Assembly: GCA_964423865.1 (NCBI GenBank)
Contig: CAYRGN010000003.1
Coordinates: forward strand, 75,646-139,645
From: Leadbetterella sp964423865
GTDB taxonomy: Bacteria > Bacteroidota > Bacteroidia > Cytophagales > Spirosomataceae
Reading direction: 5' to 3'
DNA: 64,000 nucleotides
Shown here: piece after piece, positions 36,832 to 43,462 of the stretch
How positions within the stretch are numbered: the first letter of the stretch is position 1
Layout: every line of letters starts with the position of its first letter
Notes under the pieces: model-generated
What the model saw: the letters and a program-made list of their open reading frames with translations, nothing else
Told to the model about the DNA's origin: nothing
The model's database searches: none
Made by a program: the position numbers and the translations under genes

Positions 36832-39172
36832 AGCTGAACGGTATTTTAAGATGGACCGTGATGTTCCTGCCGGTTTCGGGGAGGTCAATCAGGCGGTAAA
36901 AACTGGTATGGTTCAGGTAGCGGGTGTCCATGAGGTTATTGATCTGGAGGCTAAGGCTCCAGGGACGACCTCCCACCGGGAATTCCGTACCCGCTGAAAG
37001 GCCCCACAGGGTGTAGGCGGGGGTTACTTTCTCCGGTGGCACAATGCGGGCCTGCTTCAGGGCATGCCGGATATTTACCGTAAGGTAGCTTTTCCCCGGT
37101 TGCCAGGTCAAACTTCCCAAACCGGAGGGCGGGGGAGAAAAAGGCAGGTTAAACCCGGTTTTATCTCCCGAAAGCTGGCGGTTATAGAGATAGTCGCCGT
37201 TGACTTCGGCAGACCAGCTTTTCCCGAAACGATACCGGATCAGGGCTTCGGCCCCGTAGCGCATTACCCGGCTTTGGCGGTATTCAAAAACCTGGTTGCC
37301 GGCCCCGTACAGGTAGTCGTGCCCGGCAGTAGGGTTCAGGTAAATATAATTGGGAAAATAATTGTAAAAAGGGGTAAATTCGATCTCCAGCGCTTCCGTT
37401 TTCCGGAAAAAGCCCAGGTCTGCCTGGTACGATCTTTCGGGCGACAAGTCACTGTTCCCTTTTTCGTAACGGAAATAGTGATAATTTACCCCGTTGGCGG
37501 CCAGTTCTTTGGCCAGGGGCATACGGAAACTGGTGCCGAGGTTAAATTTGATTTCGGTTTTTCCCAGGGTGCGGTTCGTACCAAGGCTCCAGTTCAGGGT
37601 ATGGAAAGTGCGGCTGATCTCCTCTGCCCGCACAAGAGGCGTGTTACTTCCCTCCGGTTCTGAAGAAAACCAGTCGGTGTATTCCCGTATACCGATATTC
37701 CCGAAATCATAGCGCAGGGCCGCGTGAATCAGGGTCTGGCTTTCGATTTTCCATTTGTCGTAGGCGAAAAGTCCCGCCTGGTGCTGGGCATACGCAGGGA
37801 TCAGGAACCCCCATCCGCCGATCTCATTTTCCTGGTATTCATAATTTCCCCCGAAGGTAAGTTCATGGGCTCCACCCGTCATTTTATCCCGGAGGTTCAC
37901 GGAAAGCACGTCCTTGTTGTACAGTCTTTCCAGTTCCGAATCTCCGTCCAGGGGGTAGGCGGGGGGCATAAAGCCGTGGCTGACATACGGGCTTTTTTCT
38001 TTACGGAGGTTCCGCTGGTAGCCCGCGTCCAGGGTCACTTCGTGGCGCCCCTGAGTGATGACCGTATTGCTCAATACTTTGAAATGGTTTACCTGCTGGC
38101 GGGGGAGTTGTATGTCGCGGTGGGAAGCGTCATGGAGTTCGCTATTGACCCGTCGGGGTTCCAGGCCGTGGGCGTTCGCGAAGAAGCCGCTTTCGGCAAA
38201 AACATTGCTGAAGTGGAGGCGGGTCTGGTATTTTTCCGTGATGCGGCCTACGGTGAGGTGGAAATTTCTTTCTTTCCCGGCGGAGTTTCGCACGTACCCG
38301 CCCGGCAACTGCACTTCATAATCGTATACGTACACCCGTTCGGTGGGTACGCGGTAGTCGCCGTAGTCGCGGAAAGTAGCCCGGGCATCGGCATACCAGG
38401 CGTGTTGGCGCACATTGAAATTCAGGGAATTGCTGAAAGCGTTGCTGTTGCTCATGTAGGCGCTGTTCAGCGTGAGGTTCATGCTGTGCAGGGCGGGGGG
38501 CAGATGAGGGTTTACCCGGATGATACCGCTGATGGCGTCGGAACCGTAGAGGTAGGAGGCCGCTCCTTTCAGGATCTCTACTGACCCCGCAGCGAACTGG
38601 TCGATTTCCAGGCCGTGGTCGGCGCCCCACTGCTGTCCTTCGTGCTTTACGCCCCCGTCTACCACCATCACCTGGTTAAATCCGAGGCCCCGTATCTGGG
38701 GTTTCGACTGCCCGGAGCCTATGGCCATGGCGTTCACACCGGGTACTTTTTCCAGGGTCTGCATCAGGCTTCCGCCCAGGTTTTTACGGATAAAATCGGA
38801 ATTGACCACCTCCACGTTCAGGGCATTGTCTTTCCGGGCCTTTTCGCGGCGGTTGTTCGATACCGTTACTTCCCTCAGCTCGTAGATGCTCTCTTCCAGC
38901 AGGATGTCGTTCAGGGTGGTATCCGAGGCGACTTCCACCTGTAGCAGAAAAGGTTTGTACTGGGTGTGGGTGATCAGCAGCTTATAGGTGCCGGGCACGA
39001 GGGGAGAAAAGCGGAATTCCCCCTGGCGGTCGGTGGTGCGGTGCAGGGAGTCGTTCAGCACCACCACTGCGTTCGGTACGCCGCTTTTAAAATGCACTAC
39101 CCTTCCCTTCAACCCCTGCCCGGAAGCGGAGGAGAAAGCAAAGAGTAAGAAAATCCAGCGTATCCTTTTCAT
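36821..39172 (-). CDS. TonB-dependent receptor, probable metal uptake
   Basis: The 783-residue protein has a signal peptide (MKRIRWIFLLFAFSSASGQ), a carboxypeptidase-regulatory-like domain (GRVVHFKSGVPNAVVVLND), a plug with LMQTLEKVPGVNAMAIGSGQ and PQIRGLGFNQVMVVDGGVKH, and a barrel carrying His-rich loops (HEGQQWGADHG, HDASHRDIQL). The partner genes encode DUF4625 lipoproteins and a small Cys/His protein, and the promoter is overlapped by two palindromes of the kind bound by Fur-family regulators. Zinc or copper uptake is therefore likely, but the metal is inferred. Confidence 0.88.
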   Translation of the reverse strand: MKRIRWIFLLFAFSSASGQGLKGRVVHFKSGVPNAVVVLNDSLHRTTDRQGEFRFSPLVPGTYKLLITHTQYKPFLLQVEVASDTTLNDILLEESIYELREVTVSNNRREKARKDNALNVEVVNSDFIRKNLGGSLMQTLEKVPGVNAMAIGSGQSKPQIRGLGFNQVMVVDGGVKHEGQQWGADHGLEIDQFAAGSVEILKGAASYLYGSDAISGIIRVNPHLPPALHSMNLTLNSAYMSNSNAFSNSLNFNVRQHAWYADARATFRDYGDYRVPTERVYVYDYEVQLPGGYVRNSAGKERNFHLTVGRITEKYQTRLHFSNVFAESGFFANAHGLEPRRVNSELHDASHRDIQLPRQQVNHFKVLSNTVITQGRHEVTLDAGYQRNLRKEKSPYVSHGFMPPAYPLDGDSELERLYNKDVLSVNLRDKMTGGAHELTFGGNYEYQENEIGGWGFLIPAYAQHQAGLFAYDKWKIESQTLIHAALRYDFGNIGIREYTDWFSSEPEGSNTPLVRAEEISRTFHTLNWSLGTNRTLGKTEIKFNLGTSFRMPLAKELAANGVNYHYFRYEKGNSDLSPERSYQADLGFFRKTEALEIEFTPFYNYFPNYIYLNPTAGHDYLYGAGNQVFEYRQSRVMRYGAEALIRYRFGKSWSAEVNGDYLYNRQLSGDKTGFNLPFSPPPSGLGSLTWQPGKSYLTVNIRHALKQARIVPPEKVTPAYTLWGLSAGTEFPVGGRPWSLSLQINNLMDTRYLNHTSFYRLIDLPETGRNITVHLKIPFSFAI

Positions 39173-39358
39173 ATTTTGTTTTTAGCTGTCAGCCTTCAGC
39201 TATCAGCCTTCAGCTGTGAGCCTTGAGCTATGAGCTTGGCGGAAGGCCGCCCCACTTCGCATATTCATCACAAATTGCCGTACCTAACATCTAATTTCTA
39301 ACAGCTCGTAGCTGACAGCTGATAGCTGAAGGCTGATAGCTCACAGCTCATAGCTCAC
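39173..39358 (-). repeat. Leader element copy 4 (long form) in the 5' UTR of the metal receptor
   Basis: On the minus strand AGCTATCAGCCTTCAGCTAT units lead to GATGAATATGCGAAGTGGGG, then GCGGCCTTCCGCC (hairpin), AGCTCATAGCTC and AGGCTGACAGCTAAAAACAA, ending against ATATG. It occupies practically all of the roughly 200-nt region between the promoter and the start codon. Confidence 0.85.
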
Positions 39359-39370
39359 TCACGAATAAAA

Positions 39371-39420
39371 TGCAATAACGTTGCAAAAGTAGTAAAATTA
39401 TCAAGTGCAACAATGTTGCA
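39371..39420 (-). promoter_or_regulatory. Promoter of the metal receptor operon with two overlapping palindromic operators
   Basis: The minus strand carries TTG (39411-39413), 19 bp, then TACTTTTG (39384-39391), an exact match to the Bacteroidota consensus. The palindrome TGCAACAATGTTGCA (39406-39420) covers the -33 box, and TGCAATAACGTTGCA (39371-39385) overlaps the start side of the -7 box. Centres are 35 bp apart. Such placement predicts repression; a Fur/Zur-family repressor responding to metal is the favoured candidate (inference). Confidence 0.7.
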
Positions 39421-39500
39421 AAGGAGTTATTTCATGTATTTTCTTCCTTAGTATCGACCGTTTGCCTAATTTTGAAGATCAAGCCAAATCAGAAAGCAGG

Positions 39501-40274
39501 ATGAATGTGGTTAAAATTGGGGGAAATGTGATCGATGACCCCGCGAAGCTGGCGGGTTTTCTGCAACGTTTCGCCCGTATTCCGGGAAAGAAGATCCTCG
39601 TACACGGGGGCGGGAAGATCGCCACGAAAGTAGCGAAAGAGCTGGGTATTGAGAGCAAGATGGTGGAAGGGCGAAGGATTACCGACGCCCCCATGCGCGA
39701 TGTGGTCACTATGGTGTACGGGGGGCTGGTGAACAAGCGCATTGTGGCCGGTCTGCAGTGCCTGGGCTGTAACGCCATAGGACTAACCGGAGCCGATGGA
39801 GCCGCCATACTGGCCCAGAAACGTCCGGTAAAAACCATAGATTACGGTTTTGTGGGCGATGTGAAAAAAGTAAATATCCCCCTTATTACGCTTCTTTTGC
39901 AGCACGGACTAAGCCCGGTATTTGCTCCCCTGACCTTTGACCCCGAAGGCAATATGCTGAATACCAATGCCGACACCCAGGCCTCTGAAATAGCCCGCGC
40001 CCTCAGCGGGGCAGAAGCCGTGAACCTGGTGTATTGTTTTGAGAAGAAAGGGGTTTTGCGTGACGCCAACGATAACACTACGCTCATTCCCCGCCTCACG
40101 CCCGAAACCTATGAGACTTACAAGGCGGAAGGCATTATTTACGACGGCATGATTCCAAAGTTGGACAACGCCTTTGCGGCGGTACAGGCCGGCGTGCGGA
40201 AAGTGATTATTTGTGAAGCGGATGACCTGGCCGAAGCCCTGGAAGGCAGCACGGGCACCACCATTGAATTATAA
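39501..40274 (+). CDS. argB: Acetylglutamate kinase
   Basis: ArgB phosphorylates N-acetylglutamate (or the N-succinyl analogue used in some Bacteroidota) in arginine synthesis. The chosen ATG gives MNVVKIGGNVIDDPAKLAGF; the open frame extends upstream into the receptor operator and is not coding there. Motifs of the amino-acid kinase fold are clear: VHGGGKIATKVAKELG, GLTGADGAAILAQKR, MLNTNADTQASEIARAL and GIIYDGMIPKLDNAF. A TAATTTTG box at 39467-39474 supports this start. No other arg gene is adjacent. The 257-residue length is usual. Confidence 0.94.
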   Translation: MNVVKIGGNVIDDPAKLAGFLQRFARIPGKKILVHGGGKIATKVAKELGIESKMVEGRRITDAPMRDVVTMVYGGLVNKRIVAGLQCLGCNAIGLTGADGAAILAQKRPVKTIDYGFVGDVKKVNIPLITLLLQHGLSPVFAPLTFDPEGNMLNTNADTQASEIARALSGAEAVNLVYCFEKKGVLRDANDNTTLIPRLTPETYETYKAEGIIYDGMIPKLDNAFAAVQAGVRKVIICEADDLAEALEGSTGTTIEL

Positions 40275-40283
40275 TTTTTACGG

Positions 40284-40913
40284 TTGGAAAACGAAAGAAA
40301 ACTCCGGATTGAACTGGCCAACGCCCTGTCGCACGGAATAGGTATTATCCTGATTCTGGCTTTCTCTCCTTTGCTGTTTCTGAAGGCCCATCACAGCGGA
40401 ATCCCGCATTTACCCGCCGCGGTGAGTTTTTATGTATTTGGCCTTCTGATGGTGTTTACTTTCTCTACCCTCTACCATGCTACGGAAAACCCGGTGGCCA
40501 AATCCGTTCTACGCATCTTTGACCATATCAGCATTTTCCTGTTGATCGGCGGCACGTACCTGCCCCTGGTGTTGCTGCACGCCGATCCTGTGCGGGCCAG
40601 GTGGCTGCTCATGGTGCAGTGGGTGGTGATAGTGGCCGGAATTATCAATAAGACGCTGTTTACCGGTCGCTTCCGGCTCTTGTCTAGCCTGGTATACATT
40701 GGTCTGGGCGTCATGGTGCTGGCCATGGGCGAAAAGTTCTGGTCCGGACTGCCCGCGCTTTCCCTTTACCTGCTGGTAGGCGGGGGGCTTCTTTATCTCC
40801 TCGGTGTACTGTTTTACCAGATCAGAACCTGGCAGTACAATCATTTTATCTGGCATCTTTTTGTACTGGCCGCTGCTATTCTGCATTTTATGTCGGTTTG
40901 GTTCGCTTTTTAA
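40284..40913 (+). CDS. Hemolysin III family membrane protein
   Basis: The TTG start (MENERKLRIELANALSHGIG) is 9 bp after the argB stop. The 209-residue protein has seven hydrophobic segments with the conserved ANALSHGIG, STLYHATENPVAKSVLRIFD, FDHISIFLLIGGTYLP and a C-terminal FIWHLFVLAAAILHF. These His, Ser and Asp residues form the metal site of the PAQR/hemolysin III superfamily. Enzymatic role in bacteria is unclear; hydrolase activity on membrane lipids is a family hypothesis. It is likely co-transcribed with argB. Confidence 0.9.
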   Translation: MENERKLRIELANALSHGIGIILILAFSPLLFLKAHHSGIPHLPAAVSFYVFGLLMVFTFSTLYHATENPVAKSVLRIFDHISIFLLIGGTYLPLVLLHADPVRARWLLMVQWVVIVAGIINKTLFTGRFRLLSSLVYIGLGVMVLAMGEKFWSGLPALSLYLLVGGGLLYLLGVLFYQIRTWQYNHFIWHLFVLAAAILHFMSVWFAF

Positions 40914-41050
40914 TTCTTCCTTTTCTTTAAGTCGGCGGAAAAGAGAGGTTAATCTTCATAATCCGGCGGATAATCGCAAGATAAACTCCTGACCGGAAAT
41001 CAATTGCTATATTTAGCCATATATTTAATTCGAATACTTACTATTAAACA

Positions 41051-42604
41051 ATGAAAAAAATTTTATCAATTGTATTACTGACGGGGCTGAGCCTTGCGCT
41101 GAATGCCCAGGAGAAGGTAGATGAAGAAGCGGTAAAGAAAATCAGGAAAGAAGGGCTGGAGAACTCCAAAGTAATGGATATTGCGTTCCATCTGACCGAT
41201 GTCAGCGGACCGAGGCTACAAGGCTCTCCCGGCTTTATGCGGGCGGCCACCTATTCCCAGAACAAACTCAAAGAGTGGGGCCTGGAGAATGTGCAGTTGG
41301 AACCCTGGGGAGAATTCGGTAAGGGTTGGGAACTGCAGAAATGCTATGTGGCCATGACTGCGCCCTACTACAAACCTATCCTGGCCCTTCCGAAAGTGTG
41401 GACAGCCGGGAGCAACGGATTGCGGCAGGCGGAAGTACTTCTCGTGGATGAAGCGGATACCACCGGACTGGAACAGTACAAAGGAAAATTCAAGGATAAG
41501 GTGGTGCTGCTGTACAGCGATGCCAAACTGCCTTCGGGCTTTAACCCTGACGTGAGAAGATATACCGACGAAGACCTGGAGAAAATGGCCAAAGCCGAAA
41601 TCCAGGCCAGAGGCGCCGGACAGGGAGGAAGAGACAATCCCGAATTCCGTGAAATGATTGCCAATATGCGCCGTGCTTCTTATGTATCCAACAAAACCAA
41701 GGCCATGGCCTACGAAGAAGGCGCGATCACTTTCCTGAGCATTAACGCAAGGGGGAAAGACGGTACGCTGTTTGTGCAGGGAGGAGGCTCGTATAAGGCT
41801 TCTGATCCGGAAAATATGCTCGATATGGTGATGTCTACCGAAGATTACCTCACGATTGTGCGCCTGGCCAAAGCGGGGATTCCCGTGAAGATGGAGCTGG
41901 ACGTAAAAAGCAAGTTTCATACTGCTGACCTGAAAGGATACAACGTGCTGGCGGAGATCAAAGGTACTGATCCCAAGCTGAAAGATGAAGTGGTCATGCT
42001 AGGCGCTCACCTCGACTCCTGGCATACCGGTACCGGCGCTACAGATAATGCGGCGGGGTCGTCGGTCATGCTGGAAGCCGTAAGAATTCTCAAAGCCAGC
42101 GGTCTGAAGCCCAAGAGAACCATTCGTATAGCATTATGGAGTGCGGAAGAGCAGGGACTGCACGGCTCAAGAAATTATGTGAAAAACCATTTGACCGATA
42201 CCGTGAAACAATGGAGCAATGCCGCAGGAGATAAAATTTCCGCCTATTTCAACCTGGATAACGGTACCGGGAAAATCCGGGGTATCTATCTACAGGAAAA
42301 CGAAGCCGCTCGTCCTATTTTTAGCAAATGGCTGGAGCCTTTCCATGACCTGGACGCCAAAACCGTCACTATCAGCAACACGGGAGGTACCGATCACCTT
42401 TCTTTTGACAGGGTGGGCATCCCAGGTTTCCAGTTTATTCAGGATCCTATGGAATACAGCACCCGTACCCACCATACCAACATGGATACGTACGATCACC
42501 TGTACCCGGATGACCTGAAGCAGGCGGCTACCATCGTGGCGTCATTTGTGTATCACGCCGCCCAACGGGATCAAAAAATTCCGAGAAAAGAAAAAAGTAA
42601 TTGA
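41051..42604 (+). CDS. M28 family zinc peptidase with PA domain
   Basis: The signal peptide is MKKILSIVLLTGLSLALNAQ. An N-terminal region is followed by a protease-associated insert (residues about 120-260) and the M28 aminopeptidase core: LGAHLDSWHTGTGATDNAAG holds the first two zinc ligands (His, Asp), LWSAEEQGLHGSRNYV the catalytic and bridging Glu residues, and TRTHHTNMDTYDHL the last His. All ligands are present, so it should be an active secreted or periplasmic aminopeptidase/carboxypeptidase. It is monocistronic and ends in a strong terminator. Confidence 0.93.
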   Translation: MKKILSIVLLTGLSLALNAQEKVDEEAVKKIRKEGLENSKVMDIAFHLTDVSGPRLQGSPGFMRAATYSQNKLKEWGLENVQLEPWGEFGKGWELQKCYVAMTAPYYKPILALPKVWTAGSNGLRQAEVLLVDEADTTGLEQYKGKFKDKVVLLYSDAKLPSGFNPDVRRYTDEDLEKMAKAEIQARGAGQGGRDNPEFREMIANMRRASYVSNKTKAMAYEEGAITFLSINARGKDGTLFVQGGGSYKASDPENMLDMVMSTEDYLTIVRLAKAGIPVKMELDVKSKFHTADLKGYNVLAEIKGTDPKLKDEVVMLGAHLDSWHTGTGATDNAAGSSVMLEAVRILKASGLKPKRTIRIALWSAEEQGLHGSRNYVKNHLTDTVKQWSNAAGDKISAYFNLDNGTGKIRGIYLQENEAARPIFSKWLEPFHDLDAKTVTISNTGGTDHLSFDRVGIPGFQFIQDPMEYSTRTHHTNMDTYDHLYPDDLKQAATIVASFVYHAAQRDQKIPRKEKSN

Positions 42605-42655
42605 GGTTTAACAAACATAGTTACAAAATCTAGTTGTTTAATTGAATCAGAAATT

Positions 42656-42681
42656 GGTCACCATCTTGGTGACCTTTTTTT
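42656..42681 (+). terminator. Rho-independent terminator after the M28 peptidase
   Basis: GGTCACC-ATCTT-GGTGACC followed by seven T residues, 52 bp after the stop codon. Confidence 0.85.
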
Positions 42682-42722
42682 GTTTACGGATAATGTACCC
42701 CCTAGCGATATGTACCCCCTAG

Positions 42723-43016
42723 CGATATGTAACCCCTACGGGGTATTTTGGAATTACCGCATACCGTCCGTCTACCGATATGTAACCCCTGCGGGGTATT
42801 TTGGAATTACCGCATACCGTCCGTCTAGCGATATGTAACCCCTACGGGGTATTTTGGAATTACTGCACACCGTCCGTCTACCGATATGTAACCCCTACGG
42901 GGTATTTTGGAATTACCGCACACCGTCCGTCTAGCGATATGTAACCCCTACGGGGTATTTTGGAATTACTGCATACCGTCCGTCTACCGATATGTAACCC
43001 CTACGGGGTATTTTGA
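42723..43016. repeat. 53-bp tandem repeat array, five full units and one partial
   Basis: Units begin at 42723, 42776, 42829, 42882, 42935 and 42988, each with CGATATGTAACCCCTACGGG, then GTATTTTGGAATTACYGCAY and ACCGTCCGTCTAS. Each holds the palindrome ACCCCTACGGGGT. The last base of the unit alternates (CTAG, CTAC) along the array, so it probably grew as 106-bp dimers. Degenerate partial units precede it (GTACCCCCTAGCGATATG), and an inverted ACCCCGTAGGGGT stands alone at about 43087. The 43017-43200 stretch has ATTCGTAATT repeats and AT-rich sequence but no gene. Confidence 0.92.
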
Positions 43017-43201
43017 TTAGCCCAAATGGCATCGATTCGTAATTCGTAATTTCTAATTCGTAATTTTTAATTCTATTCCCCATATACCCCGTAGGGGTTA
43101 AATAAGTTTTCTTGAAATAGATATTTCATCTATTTTTACATGAATATATAATTAATTTGTCTTTAATATTATATTATAGCAAATAAATTATCTATAAATT
43201 T

Positions 43202-43231
43202 TTGTATAAATAGATAAAAAATCTAAATTCG
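43202..43231 (+). promoter_or_regulatory. Probable promoter of metE and its riboswitch
   Basis: TTG, 19 bp, TAAATTCG: one base off the TAnnTTTG consensus. It places the transcript start within a few bases of the first riboswitch helix. Confidence 0.55.
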
Positions 43232-43239
43232 CATTGTTA

Positions 43240-43440
43240 TTCATCTGTTCTCCAGCGGAAAGGGTTCCCGCTTGCCGGGATGAAAAGGGAATCGTGTGTG
43301 AATCACGGGCTGTCGCGCAACTGTAAGTGCCATTAAAAGCTTTTGCCTAAGGGAAAACTCCCTGAAAGGTCCACTGCTCCTGCGGGAAGGACGGCAAACG
43401 CGGCACAAGCCAGGAGACCTGCCTTTTCTGAAACCGGGAG
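43240..43440 (+). promoter_or_regulatory. Cobalamin (B12) riboswitch upstream of metE
   Basis: The leader carries the conserved core of the cobalamin riboswitch: GGGAATCGTGTGTGAATCAC, GGGCTGTCGCGCAACTGTAA, and the B12 box AAGCCAGGAGACCTGCC at 43407-43423. It ends about 20 bp before metE, so regulation of translation start by ligand-bound RNA is likely. Expected effect: adenosyl- or methylcobalamin shuts off the B12-independent methionine synthase. Confidence 0.95.
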
Positions 43441-43462
43441 AACGTAAACCCATATCAAAACA

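Noticed and set aside
36837..36888. ATG start of the small Cys/His protein at 36888
   Set aside because: It would overlap the receptor gene by 68 bp; the TTG at 36831 gives an 11-bp overlap and keeps the membrane helix.
39405..39500. N-terminal extension of argB
   Set aside because: The added 32 residues would be read from the operator and promoter region, and homologues start with the MNVVKIGG-type sequence.
42723..43016. Possible CRISPR array
   Set aside because: The 53-bp units are adjacent with no unique spacers, and no cas genes are near.
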